Below, one piece after another: positions 30,325 to 39,120 of a stretch of DNA of 64,000 nt. The notes beneath the pieces are model-generated. The model ran no database searches. It was given only the letters and a program-made list of their open reading frames with translations, and was not told the origin of the DNA. The position numbers were made by a program, and so were the translations under genes. Each line of letters starts with the position of its first letter. Position 1 is the stretch's first letter. This stretch comes from Ensifer oleiphilus (lineage in GTDB: Bacteria > Pseudomonadota > Alphaproteobacteria > Rhizobiales > Rhizobiaceae). The stretch is taken from contig NZ_JABWDU010000007.1 of the NCBI RefSeq assembly GCF_013371465.1, positions 292,446-356,445 on the forward strand, read 5' to 3'.

Positions 30325-30383
30325 TTGACGCAGGGAAGGGCTTGCCACCAATGAACGCGTGTGCAAAGATGCTCGCGTGTGCA
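30325..30383 (+). promoter_or_regulatory. Tandem LacI-type operator-like sites upstream of the first phosphatase cassette
   Basis: A 13-bp direct repeat CGCGTGTGCAAAG occurs at 30356-30368 and 30374-30386. Each copy lies in a 14-bp LacI-like element: TGAACGCGTGTGCA (30352-30365) and TGCTCGCGTGTGCA (30370-30383). These match 11 and 12 of 14 bases of the near-palindrome TGCGCACGTGTGCA upstream of the ABC operon (36896-36909). A TTGACG at 30325-30330 could be a -35; the matching -10 is poor (CAATGA at 30349). Confidence 0.5.
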
Positions 30384-30399
30384 AAGGAGCCATGCCCGT

Positions 30400-31242
30400 A
30401 TGAACCTGGAACGACCATTCTATCCGAACGATCTGCAGGGGCGGGCAAGGCTCTGCCGCGATGTCATCCTGTCGGCCGGTGCGCTTGTGCTGCGCGGCTT
30501 CGAAGACAGCGCGAGCAGCGGGTTCTCGATGAAGGGCCCACAGGACTTTCTGACCGAGACGGATGCGGCATCTGAGGCGCACATTCGTAAAGCGATTGCC
30601 GAGCACTTTCCTGATGACGGCTTCTTCGGAGAGGAAGGCGGGGGCTCGATCAGCAATCGTCTCTGGGTGGTCGATCCCGTCGACGGCACGGCCAACTTCG
30701 CCCGCAGCATCCCGCATTTCTGCATTTCGATCGCCTACATCGAAAATGGCCTGGCGGAGATCGGCGCCATCTACAACCCCGCGCTCGACGAACTCTATTT
30801 CGCTGAGCGCGGCGCAGGCGCGACCCGCAACGGCCAGCCGATTGCAGTCTCGGCGACCACGGCTTTCGAGACGGCGTCGGTGGAGATGGGCTGGTCCGGC
30901 CGTGTATCCAACGAAATCTATCTCGAAACCATCCGCGATCTCTTGGCGCTTGGCGCCAATGTCCGCAGGGCTGGCTCCGGAGCGCTGGCGCTTGCCTACG
31001 TCGCCGACGGTCGTTCGGATGCCTATATCGAACTGCACATGAATTCCTGGGATTGCGTGGCCGGATTGCTGCTGGTTGCCGAGGCCGGCGGCGATGTCTG
31101 CCCCTTCATGGAAATCGGCAGTCTTCGCCATGGCGGCCCGGTTCTCGCATCCGCTCCCGGGATTGCCGGCGGCATCAGCCAGGCGTCGCGGATCCCGATC
31201 GCGTCGGCTGACGCGCCTGTTGCCGAGTTGCGGCTGGCGTGA
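30400..31242 (+). CDS. Inositol monophosphatase family phosphatase, copy A
   Basis: The 280-residue enzyme is of the Mg-dependent, lithium-sensitive phosphatase superfamily. The metal-binding acids are in FFGEEGGGS (Glu pair) and VDPVDGTANF, and the C-terminal metal aspartate is in NSWDCVAGLLLVAEAGG. It has no signal peptide and is therefore cytoplasmic. The family removes phosphate from inositol 1-phosphate, sugar phosphates or nucleotide phosphates, and the substrate cannot be told here. ATG 30400 has AAAGGAG 10 bp upstream. A paralogue lies at 43852 and both are followed by a dual-specificity-type phosphatase gene. Confidence 0.87.
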   Translation: MNLERPFYPNDLQGRARLCRDVILSAGALVLRGFEDSASSGFSMKGPQDFLTETDAASEAHIRKAIAEHFPDDGFFGEEGGGSISNRLWVVDPVDGTANFARSIPHFCISIAYIENGLAEIGAIYNPALDELYFAERGAGATRNGQPIAVSATTAFETASVEMGWSGRVSNEIYLETIRDLLALGANVRRAGSGALALAYVADGRSDAYIELHMNSWDCVAGLLLVAEAGGDVCPFMEIGSLRHGGPVLASAPGIAGGISQASRIPIASADAPVAELRLA

Positions 31243-31320
31243 GCGTCTGCGTCAGAAGTCGAAAGTGAGATTTATGGGCCGCATGCCTTTCGGCATCGCC
31301 CGACCTCGAAAGGAAACGGC

Positions 31321-31932
31321 ATGGATGCACCTGTTTATTCGCGCCCGGCGATCAGTTTGATCGCCAAGGGCTTGGGTCCCCACAAATCAGACCTCTATAT
31401 CGGCGGCAGCGACGGTGCCCGCGATCTCGATCTGCTCAGGCGGCACGGCATCTCGATCGTTGTTAACTGCGCGATCAATCTCGATATCAACTGGGTGCGT
31501 GAGACGGACGCGGACGGCGGTGGCGAATTGCGGCCCAGCGGTTATGCCGACATTCGTTACTACAAGCTCGGCCTGATCGACGGCGAAGGCAGCCCTGATA
31601 CGATGATGCTCGGCGCCTACTACATCCTGGATGGCGCTTTGCGGCAGGCGATGCCGAAGCGCGAAACCTATCCCTTTGCCGATGGCGGCAATGTGCTGGT
31701 CAATTGCCGCGGCGGACGCAGCCGGTCGGTGTCGCTGGTGGCGCTGTTCCTGCACAAGCAGCAACCGGAGCTGTTTCCGACGCTCGATGCTGCCGTTGCA
31801 CATATTCGCGAACATCGCGAATTGCGTCCCGACGAATGGTTCGAAACGCCGAAGCCGATGCTTTACAACGCGGCACGCCGCGCCTCTGAATGGATCGACA
31901 TGATCGCCGGCAAGGCATCCGGGCAGGACTGA
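31321..31932 (+). CDS. Dual-specificity-type cysteine phosphatase, copy A
   Basis: The 203-residue protein has the cysteine-dependent phosphatase loop at about residues 125-133 (NCRGGRSRS), that is C-X5-R-S, with Asn where His usually precedes the cysteine. The N-terminal half has LYIGGSDGARDLDLLRRHGI and VVNCAINLDINW, as in DSP-fold proteins, and a candidate general acid lies in the LIDGEGSPD loop. It is cytoplasmic. A proteinaceous substrate seems unlikely given the metabolic context; inositol or sugar phosphate is a reasonable guess. It overlaps the following metallophosphoesterase gene by one base. The paralogue is at 44778. Confidence 0.83.
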   Translation: MDAPVYSRPAISLIAKGLGPHKSDLYIGGSDGARDLDLLRRHGISIVVNCAINLDINWVRETDADGGGELRPSGYADIRYYKLGLIDGEGSPDTMMLGAYYILDGALRQAMPKRETYPFADGGNVLVNCRGGRSRSVSLVALFLHKQQPELFPTLDAAVAHIREHRELRPDEWFETPKPMLYNAARRASEWIDMIAGKASGQD

Positions 31933-33653
31933 TGTTGAAGCGCAGCCAGCCCAGCATCGCCGTCATCGCTGACGCGCATTTCCACGATCTTGAAGGCGAC
32001 TTCGATTTCCCTGGTATGACCATTGACGGCCAGCGGATGATGGTTCGCAGCTGGGTAGAAACGCGGCAGTCAACCCGTGTCTTCAACGAGAGCGCCAAGG
32101 CGCTTTCCGTGGCACTGGACGAGGTGCGGCAGCGCGGCATCCGACATGTCGTGCTGCTCGGGGATTACACCGACGACGGCCAGCGGCAGACGACCGCGAG
32201 CCTGCGCCGCATCCTCGATCGGCATGCGAGCGAGTACGGCACCGCCTTTTACGCTCTCCCCGGCAATCACGACATCTTTGGGCCATCGGGGCGCAACCAC
32301 ACCAAGGAATTCCTGGATCAGGATGGTGCCAGCGTCTGGGTGACGAGCGATCCGGCGTCTCGCGCCGAGGGCGTGATCGTGACCCCGCGCATGTATTGCG
32401 AGGGATATCCTTCGGGTCTTGGCCCGATGGCTGCCTACGGTTATTTCCGCAAGCCCGACTATCTTCATTGGGAGACGCCGTTCGGCCTTTCCGACGATGT
32501 CGAAAGCCGGCGTTACGACGTGGTCTCGCCGGATGGAAGCAACCGCTATTCATTGATGGATGCCTCCTATCTGGTCGAGCCGGAGCCGGGCATCTGGCTG
32601 TTGATGATTGACGCCAATGTGTTCGAGCCGCGCGACGGCACGTTCGAAAGCGGCGAAGAGGCGGCTTTCGTCGACAGCACCGCGGCCGGCTGGAACGCCA
32701 TGCTGCGCCTGAAACCCTTCATCGTCTCGTGGATTGCCGATGTCTGCGCGCGGGCAAAGGCACTGGACAAGACAGTGCTTGCCTTCTCGCACTACCCGGC
32801 GCTCGATCCTTTCGATGGCGCGACCGGGGCCGAGCGCGTGCTTTTCGGAGAAACCAATATCGCCCGCCGCACTCCGCGTGACGCCGTCACCGATGCCCTG
32901 ATTGGCGCCGGGCTCGCGGTGCATTTCAGCGGTCATCTTCATGTCGAGGGCGTAACGCGACGGGGTCGTCGCGAGCGTCAGCTCACCAATGTGGCGGTGC
33001 CTTCGCTGGTCGCTTATCCGCCGGCATTCAAAATCGTTCAACCGGTGAACAACGGCATCGTCGTTGATACCGTCGAACTGCAGGCAGCGGCGCTGGATCC
33101 GCGGCTGGCGCAGGCCTATCGCCGCGAAACGGAGCGGCTCGCGGAAGCGGGCGACGTCGCTTTTGGCGCCGAGGATTACGGTGCCTTCCTGCGGGCTCAT
33201 AAGCTGGCATTGGTTCACCACCGCTATTTCCCCAAGGAGTGGCCGCAGGATGTGGTCAGCCGCGTCTCGAAAGCAACTCTTGCAGCTATCTGCGCGGACC
33301 TTATTGATGCCGACGCGGCCGCGCATGCCGTGCACGCGCTTGCAAAAACGTGCGGAATGTCGAGCGAACAAGTCGCGGCCTGCCGCATGATCGATGTTAT
33401 CGCCGACTGGTATTGCCTGCGCCAGGCGGCACATCTGGCCTTACCTGCAATAGCGCCGCAACGACTCAGGCTTTACCGCGCCCTTGCCGAGCGGTTCGGT
33501 CGGGAGCCGGAAACAGGATGGGACGATTCCGTCGCCGGTTTCCTGTCGATCTTCCTGGGTGCGTTTGCCGCCTTTCTCGACCGAGCGGAAAACGGTGCGC
33601 GGCGGATCGAGATCATCTTGCAGCGAGACGCGAAGGAGGTTGTTTGTTCATGA
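31932..33653 (+). CDS. Cytoplasmic metallophosphoesterase (calcineurin-like)
   Basis: The 573-residue protein carries the full metallophosphoesterase motif set: D-x-H in VIADAHFHD, GDxxxD-type in LLGDYTDDG, GNHD in ALPGNHDIFG, a lone His in AFSHYPALD and GHLH in HFSGHLHVEG. The catalytic domain spans about 1-370. The remaining 200 residues are helical and unassigned. It has no signal peptide, so it acts inside the cell. It may cleave phosphodiesters or phosphomonoesters. It is coupled by overlap to both neighbours (1 bp and 4 bp). Confidence 0.85.
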   Translation: MLKRSQPSIAVIADAHFHDLEGDFDFPGMTIDGQRMMVRSWVETRQSTRVFNESAKALSVALDEVRQRGIRHVVLLGDYTDDGQRQTTASLRRILDRHASEYGTAFYALPGNHDIFGPSGRNHTKEFLDQDGASVWVTSDPASRAEGVIVTPRMYCEGYPSGLGPMAAYGYFRKPDYLHWETPFGLSDDVESRRYDVVSPDGSNRYSLMDASYLVEPEPGIWLLMIDANVFEPRDGTFESGEEAAFVDSTAAGWNAMLRLKPFIVSWIADVCARAKALDKTVLAFSHYPALDPFDGATGAERVLFGETNIARRTPRDAVTDALIGAGLAVHFSGHLHVEGVTRRGRRERQLTNVAVPSLVAYPPAFKIVQPVNNGIVVDTVELQAAALDPRLAQAYRRETERLAEAGDVAFGAEDYGAFLRAHKLALVHHRYFPKEWPQDVVSRVSKATLAAICADLIDADAAAHAVHALAKTCGMSSEQVAACRMIDVIADWYCLRQAAHLALPAIAPQRLRLYRALAERFGREPETGWDDSVAGFLSIFLGAFAAFLDRAENGARRIEIILQRDAKEVVCS

Positions 33654-33946
33654 ACGAGCAGTCGTTTGAATTGCCCGGTTGGCGGTTGAAGCCGCCGGCA
33701 AGCGTCCCGGAGTTGAAGGAGGCCTTTCGCCTCGGTGCCCGCCGGCTCAAAGGCGGGCGGCTTGAGGTCGCCAAGTTCGCCCTGTCCCATCCCTATGACA
33801 TCGCCTTTGCCAGCGCCCGGGAAGTGGCTGAGCGAGCCGGCGTCTCCACCACAACGGTCATGCGGCTAATCTCCGATCTCGGCTTCGAGAAATACGCGGC
33901 CTTCCAACAGTTGTTCCGCGAGGAATTGCGACGCCGCAGGCAGTGA
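33650..33946 (+). CDS. HTH-only RpiR-family protein lacking the SIS domain
   Basis: The 98-residue protein matches only the N-terminal helix-turn-helix of RpiR/MurR regulators: LSHPYDIAFASAREVAERAG followed by VSTTTVMRLISDLGFEKYAA. The sugar-isomerase (SIS) effector domain, about 150 residues in normal members, is absent, and the next gene begins 54 bp later in unrelated sequence. The ATG at 33650 overlaps the upstream stop by 4 bp. It may be a ligand-independent DNA-binding protein or a degenerate regulator. Confidence 0.78.
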   Translation: MNEQSFELPGWRLKPPASVPELKEAFRLGARRLKGGRLEVAKFALSHPYDIAFASAREVAERAGVSTTTVMRLISDLGFEKYAAFQQLFREELRRRRQ

Positions 33947-34000
33947 AGCTGCACCTGGCGCGGCATAGGGCCTGAAAGATCGTCCGACTGGAGTGCGTTC

Positions 34001-35644
34001 ATGGAATCGACCATCGTCAGCATCAATCTCTTCGGCGCCGTGGCGCTGCTGCTGTTCGGGCTGTCGGAGGTCAAGAATGGCGTGCAGCGCGCCTTCGGCG
34101 CCAGGCTGAAGACCGGATTGGCCGCAGGTACACGTGACAGCGTGCGGTCCTTTCTTGCCGGACTGGTTGCGACGATCGCGCTGCAGAGCTCGACCGCGAC
34201 GGCACTGATGATCGCATCCTTCGCGGAACGCAATCTCGTTGCGCCGCGCATGGCGCAGATCGTGCTTCTGGGCGCCAATGTCGGAACCGCGATGACGGCG
34301 TGGATCGTGTCGCTCGGCATCGGCTGGCTCTCGCCGCTTCTCATTCTGGCTGGCGTCATCCTGTCGCGCGGAACCTCGAATGCGCGAAAGGGCGGGGGTG
34401 CCGCCGTGGTCGGCGTGGGGCTGATGCTGTTATCGCTGCACCTGATCGGCCTCGCGACGGAACCGTTGCGCGCCTCCGCAGCGCTTTCGGCCTTTCTGGC
34501 GATGCTGGACAATGCCTGGCCGGTCGCCCTCATCTTCTCCGCCATGCTCGCGGTCCTGGCGTCCTCAAGCCTTGCCATCGTCGTCCTCATCCTGTCGCTT
34601 GCGGCGACGGGTGGCATTTCCACCGGGCTCATCATCGTTCTGGTGCTCGGTGCCAATCTCGGCGGTGCGGTGCCGCCGGTCCTGGCGACGCTGCGGGCGC
34701 CGATCAGCGCGAGACGCGTGACGATCGGCAATCTCATCGTGCGTGCCGTCGGCTGCCTTGTTGCCCTGCCGCTTGCCGGCTACTCCGCGCAGCTGCTCGA
34801 TATTCTGCCGTTGTCGCATGACAAACTGCCTGTCGATGCCCATCTCATCTTCAATCTGGTGCTGGCGATGCTTGCCTGGCCGCTGTCGCGACCGCTCGCA
34901 GCGCTGACCGCTCGGCTGTTGCCGGAGCCCAAGCAAATGCCGGACGCGCCGAGCTATCTCGACGAGGACAAGCTCTCGACGCCGGTCGCAGCGCTCGCCG
35001 GCGCGAGCCGCGAGGTACTGGCCGTCGGCGATTTGATCGAAAGCATGCTGATGCAGGCGGGGGACGCACTGCAGCATGCTGACCCCTCGAAACTGGCGGG
35101 CATCAGCACGCTCGAAGGCCGGGTCGACCGGCTGCAGCATCAGATCAAGGTCTATGTCTCACGCCTCGGCCAGGCTGATATCGGAGAAGATAACCGTCGG
35201 CGGGCGATGGATGTCGTCGACTATGCCATCAATCTCGAACACATCGGCGATATCATCGAAAGAGGCCTGCTGGCCGAACTTGCCAAGAAGATTTCGCGCG
35301 GCCTGAGGTTTTCGCGCGATGGCCATGAGGAGCTGACGCGGCTCTTCGCGATCACGCTGAACAATCTGCGCATGGCGCAGACGGTGTTTGCTACCCGCGA
35401 TGCGGCCCTCGCGCGGCGACTAGTGGAAGTGAAGGAAGACGTGCGCCGTCTCGAACGGCAATCGGCTGAGCGGCACCTGCAGCGCCTGCGTGACGGAAGG
35501 GCGGAAAGCATCGAAACCAGCTCGCTGCATCTCGATATGCTGCGCGACCTCAAGCGCATCAACGCCCATATCGCGTCGGTCGCGCACCCGATCCTCGACG
35601 ATAGTGGCCTCTTGATCGAAAGCCGCATCCGCCAGGCCGGGTGA
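34001..35644 (+). CDS. Na/Pi cotransporter family protein with PhoU-like C-terminal domain
   Basis: The 547-residue protein has an N-terminal membrane region of two inverted repeats (about 1-310) with the family motifs ALQSSTATALMIASF and LASSSLAIVVLILSL, and a cytoplasmic PhoU-like helical domain (about 335-545, including VVDYAINLEHIGDIIERGLL). Relatives such as E. coli YjbB export phosphate; others import it. Its place after three phosphatases suggests disposal or recovery of released phosphate (inference). Confidence 0.87.
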   Translation: MESTIVSINLFGAVALLLFGLSEVKNGVQRAFGARLKTGLAAGTRDSVRSFLAGLVATIALQSSTATALMIASFAERNLVAPRMAQIVLLGANVGTAMTAWIVSLGIGWLSPLLILAGVILSRGTSNARKGGGAAVVGVGLMLLSLHLIGLATEPLRASAALSAFLAMLDNAWPVALIFSAMLAVLASSSLAIVVLILSLAATGGISTGLIIVLVLGANLGGAVPPVLATLRAPISARRVTIGNLIVRAVGCLVALPLAGYSAQLLDILPLSHDKLPVDAHLIFNLVLAMLAWPLSRPLAALTARLLPEPKQMPDAPSYLDEDKLSTPVAALAGASREVLAVGDLIESMLMQAGDALQHADPSKLAGISTLEGRVDRLQHQIKVYVSRLGQADIGEDNRRRAMDVVDYAINLEHIGDIIERGLLAELAKKISRGLRFSRDGHEELTRLFAITLNNLRMAQTVFATRDAALARRLVEVKEDVRRLERQSAERHLQRLRDGRAESIETSSLHLDMLRDLKRINAHIASVAHPILDDSGLLIESRIRQAG

Positions 35645-35656
35645 CTTCGACAATCC

Positions 35657-36643
35657 CTAGCGAACCGTCTTGCGCTCGATCATCGAGACGGGAACCACCT
35701 GAAGCCGGGTTGCCGGTTCGTCGGTTTCAAGCGCTGTCAGCACGTTGTCGGTCAAGGTCGACAAGGATTGGACGATGGTCGTCAGCTCATAGCTCTTCCA
35801 GCCAGATTGCGGGATGTCGTCGAAGCCGATGACCGAGACGTCCTCGGGCACGCGTCGGTGCATTTCGATGCGCGCGGCATCGAGGAACCCCAGCGCCAGA
35901 AGGTCGGTGACGCAAAAAGCCCCGTCGATCTTCTTGTCGCGCAGGAGATCGCAACCGGCCTGATAGCCGCTTTCGTAGCCGGTCGGCCCGTCCGACCAGG
36001 CGACCACGTCGACGCCTGAGGCTTGCATCCGCTGCGTGAACGCCGTTGCCCGGCGAACCTGGGCCGGCGTCTGGCTGGCGCTGGAGACGACAGCAACCTT
36101 CTGGCATTTGGCGGCAATCAGCCTGAGCGCGGCAAGATCCGCTCCGTGCGAATCGTCGCTCAGCACCATGTTTGTGTCGGTTCGGTCTAGCCGTTGATTG
36201 ACCAGGATCAGCCGCACGCCGTTGGCGATACACTCGTCGACGATCGAGGACGGGGGTTCGCCGGAAAGCACGACGATTGCCTGGGCGCGAAATTCGAACA
36301 GAAGCTCGATCAGCGGCGCGATATCCTTGCGCGCATCGGCGGCATTGAGCAGCAGGCACTGCAGCCCGCGCCGGAGCAGGCCGATGCTCAAGAGGTCGAG
36401 CTGCTTGGAAATGAAGGGTGCACTGAGATTGGTGCCGACGACGCCGATCAGGTTCGAGCGGTCGTTGTTCAACCCCTGCGCCAGGCGGTTGACCCGATAA
36501 CCGAGCTCGCGCGCCGCTTTCAGCACCTTGCGTCGGACGGCCTGGGAAACGCTGGCTCCCGGAGTGAATGTTCGCGAGACGGCCGAGCGGGAAACACCCG
36601 CGCGCTTTGCGACTTCCTCCGCCGTGACGAACCCTCGTGCCAT
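35657..36643 (-). CDS. LacI-family regulator, probable controller of the organophosphate system
   Basis: The 328-residue LacI/GalR protein has an N-terminal HTH and hinge (EEVAKRAGVSRSAVSRTFTP and VLKAARELGYRVNRLAQGL). A periplasmic-binding-like effector domain includes VLSDDSHGADLAALRLIAA and DGAFCVTDLLALGFLDAAR. ATG 36643 has GAGG 6 bp upstream and is preferred over the TTG at 36655. It is divergent from the ABC operon and convergent with the Na/Pi gene. LacI-like operator sequences near 30360, 30377, 36834 and 36903 fit it as the regulator of both arms. Confidence 0.87.
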   Translation of the reverse strand: MARGFVTAEEVAKRAGVSRSAVSRTFTPGASVSQAVRRKVLKAARELGYRVNRLAQGLNNDRSNLIGVVGTNLSAPFISKQLDLLSIGLLRRGLQCLLLNAADARKDIAPLIELLFEFRAQAIVVLSGEPPSSIVDECIANGVRLILVNQRLDRTDTNMVLSDDSHGADLAALRLIAAKCQKVAVVSSASQTPAQVRRATAFTQRMQASGVDVVAWSDGPTGYESGYQAGCDLLRDKKIDGAFCVTDLLALGFLDAARIEMHRRVPEDVSVIGFDDIPQSGWKSYELTTIVQSLSTLTDNVLTALETDEPATRLQVVPVSMIERKTVR

Positions 36644-36895
36644 GGTTTTCCTCAAGAATCAGTTTGGGTCATCTGGGCCACAAAAGCCGGTTCATTCCAA
36701 CGAAAAAGTATCATTGGGCTCGGTTGGTGCTGTCCGCCGAGCGCGCCACGCTCGCCGGAAATCCTGCTGTTTGCTTCGACGTTCCGCCTGTCGCTGGTGC
36801 ATCCTCGGCTGGCGGTCGCGCGGCAGTGATCACGTGTTCGAACAACGTCGTAACGCGACGAAAAAATATATAATAAAAACAATACGATAAATCAT

Positions 36896-36909
36896 TGCGC
36901 ACGTGTGCA
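36896..36909. promoter_or_regulatory. LacI-type operator
   Basis: TGCGCACGTGTGCA is a near-perfect palindrome centred on CG (12 of 14 positions symmetric), the usual LacI-family operator format. It lies 9 bp before a consensus -35 hexamer and is repeated in variant form upstream of the copy A phosphatase gene. Confidence 0.6.
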
Positions 36910-36917
36910 TTTTTTTG

Positions 36918-36946
36918 TTGACAAGCGAAGCCTCTCAATGGATCAT
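36918..36946 (+). promoter_or_regulatory. Probable sigma-70 promoter of the ABC operon
   Basis: Consensus -35 TTGACA (36918-36923), 17-bp spacer and -10 GATCAT (36941-36946, 4 of 6). The start codon of the permease is about 310 bp downstream, leaving a long untranslated leader. Confidence 0.55.
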
Positions 36947-37263
36947 GCATTCCATAGGCGGCAAAGAAATGGAATTTTTGTTCCGTCTATGTTCGTGATG
37001 ATGGCGCCGGCTTCTGAGGAGTAGCCGGCTGCCGTCGGACCCGGTCCTAAACAGGGCCGTTGAACGGGGTCGATCGCGGACAGGGAGGATTGGATCGATG
37101 ACGACGCATCGCGTTCTCGCGGCAGGTTGCCCGGCTCGAAATAGAGCGGGGCGGGTGCTCGTGCGGCTTTGCCTGTTCTCCCCGTTCGCATGTTGGCTCG
37201 GCCGCGAGGCGCCCGGCACATGGCCGGATCGTGTTGCGAGGCGAGATCTCAAGGGGACAGAGC

Positions 37264-39120
37264 ATGGCTTTTCTAAGTGATTCAGCGAAGGCGTCGCCGA
37301 CAGCGGGCGGCGAGGCGTCCGCCACGCCTTCGTCCTGGCAGGTCTGGCGATACCGGTTGAAGGTCGCCTCTCGGGAGCCGACGACATTGATCGGCGTACT
37401 GACGGCGCTGCTCTTTACCTATCTGATCGTCGTGCCGATCATCTCCATCGTGCTCGATGCCGTGCGCGTGCAATTCGGGCACGAGCGGCGGCTCGGCAAG
37501 GATTTCGGGGACCTGACGCTCTATTATCTCGACCGGACGTTCACCTCTCCTGTCTCCGTCGATCTCTTCTGGCGGCCGCTGTTCAACACGCTGTCGGTTG
37601 CCGTCGGTGCGATCCTTTTGTCGCTGCTCATCGGTACCATCCTTGCCTGGCTGATCAGCCGCACCGACATGTTCGGACGTCGCTGGTTTGCGACGGCCCT
37701 GATCGTGCCCTACATGCTGCCGGCCTGGACCTTCGCGCTCGCCTGGACGACGCTGTTCAAGAACCGCACGGTCGGCGGCCAGCCGGGCTGGTTCGAAGCC
37801 TTGGGATGGACGCCGCCCGACTGGGTTGCCTATGGCCGCTTCCCGATCACCATCATCCTCGCGCTGCATTATACCCCTTTCGTCATCCTCTTGTTCGGCT
37901 CGGCGCTCCGGCGCTTCGATTCCCAGCTGGAAGATTCCGCCCGCATTCTCGGTGCCAAGCGCTACCAGGTGGCAATGCAGATCATCCTGCCGCTGATGCG
38001 CCCGGCGCTGATGTCGTCGATGATCCTGATCTTCGCAAAGTGCCTGGGCGAGTTCGGCGTGCCCTATGTGCTCGGCCTGCCGGTCAAATTCGAAGTGCTC
38101 TCCACCTCGCTCTTCCGCAGTATCGCTTCGCGCCAGACGGGCGTTGCCGGTGTCGTTGCCGCCTCCATCATGCTGATCGGTATCATCACCCTGATGATCG
38201 ATGCGCGGCTGGTGCGCGAAGCGCGCCGCTTCGTCACCATCGGCTCCAAGGGCTCGATGAACCGGCAGAGCCGCCTCGGCAAACTCAGGCTTCCCGCGAC
38301 CGGCTTTGCCGCGACGATCTTCATGCTGAGCGTCGGCCTGCCGCTCCTGACCCTGTTCCTTTCGACCATCATGAAGCTGCCGGCACAGTTCACGCTCGAC
38401 AACTTCACGCTCGACTACTGGATCGGCCAGGATCTTCATACCGTGGCGCTGCAGACCGGCGTGCTCCTGAGCCCGGACCTCTGGGCGGCGGCCAAGAACA
38501 CGCTTGTCATCGTCGGCCTCGCTTCGCTCGCCTCGGGCATTCTCGGACTGCTTGTCGGCTATGTCGTCATCCGCACCCCGGTTCGTGCCCTGTCGGTCTA
38601 TCTGCGCCAGGTGACGTTCCTGCCCTATCTGGTGCCGGGCATTGCCTTTGCCGCCGCCTATCTCTCGCTCTTTGCGGTTCCTAGAGGTCCGATGCCTGCA
38701 CTCTACGGCACCGTCACCATCCTGGTGCTGGCGCTGATGGCCGACCAGATGCCCTACGCCTCGAGGGCCGGGATCTCTGCGATGACCCAGCTCGGCAAGG
38801 ATCCGGAAGAGGCGGCCCAGATCGCTGGTGCCGGCTGGTTCCGCCGGATGATGTCGATCGTTATCCCGATCCAGAAGGGCTCGCTCGTTACCGGTGTGTT
38901 GCTGCCGTTCATCTCAGGCATCAAGGGCCTCAGCCTGTTCGTCATCCTCGCCGTGCCCAGCACCGACGTTCTGACGACCTATTCGCTGCGGCTCGTCGAC
39001 TACCACTACACCCAGGCGGCAAACGCGGTCGTGCTGATTATCGCGGCCATCGCCTATCTCGGAACACTGGCAGCCCAGAAGCTGACCAAGACCAATCTTG
39101 CAGAAGGACTCGGAAGCTGA
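37264..39120 (+). CDS. Fused two-domain ABC permease (AfuB/SfuB-like)
   Basis: The 618-residue protein contains two BPD permease halves in one chain. Each half has about six membrane helices and an EAA-type ATPase contact loop: SARILGAKRYQVAMQIILPL near residue 225 and EAAQIAGAGWFRRMMSIVIP near residue 520. This architecture is shared by ferric-iron permeases and by the AfuABC sugar-phosphate transporter. Neighbouring phosphatase genes favour a phosphorylated organic substrate over iron. AGGGGACAGAGC precedes the ATG. Confidence 0.87.
   Translation: MAFLSDSAKASPTAGGEASATPSSWQVWRYRLKVASREPTTLIGVLTALLFTYLIVVPIISIVLDAVRVQFGHERRLGKDFGDLTLYYLDRTFTSPVSVDLFWRPLFNTLSVAVGAILLSLLIGTILAWLISRTDMFGRRWFATALIVPYMLPAWTFALAWTTLFKNRTVGGQPGWFEALGWTPPDWVAYGRFPITIILALHYTPFVILLFGSALRRFDSQLEDSARILGAKRYQVAMQIILPLMRPALMSSMILIFAKCLGEFGVPYVLGLPVKFEVLSTSLFRSIASRQTGVAGVVAASIMLIGIITLMIDARLVREARRFVTIGSKGSMNRQSRLGKLRLPATGFAATIFMLSVGLPLLTLFLSTIMKLPAQFTLDNFTLDYWIGQDLHTVALQTGVLLSPDLWAAAKNTLVIVGLASLASGILGLLVGYVVIRTPVRALSVYLRQVTFLPYLVPGIAFAAAYLSLFAVPRGPMPALYGTVTILVLALMADQMPYASRAGISAMTQLGKDPEEAAQIAGAGWFRRMMSIVIPIQKGSLVTGVLLPFISGIKGLSLFVILAVPSTDVLTTYSLRLVDYHYTQAANAVVLIIAAIAYLGTLAAQKLTKTNLAEGLGS

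Larger units (their letters stand above)
36644..37263. other. 620-bp control region between LacI regulator and ABC operon
   Basis: No convincing gene is present. The AT-rich core (about 36860-36990) holds the operator and promoter listed separately. There is also a weak second operator-like site TGATCACGTGTTCG (36827-36840; 10 of 14 matches) and inverted repeats ATGGA/TCCAT (36939-36955) and GGAA-ttttt-gTTCC (36971-36984). A 60-codon frame at 37098-37280 has GGGAGG 9 bp upstream but overlaps the permease start and looks like no protein family; it could be a leader at most. Confidence 0.55.

Noticed and set aside
37098..37280. A 60-codon frame upstream of the ABC permease with a fair ribosome site
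   Set aside because: It has no family resemblance, is arginine-rich and overlaps the permease start in another frame. It is mentioned only as a possible leader.
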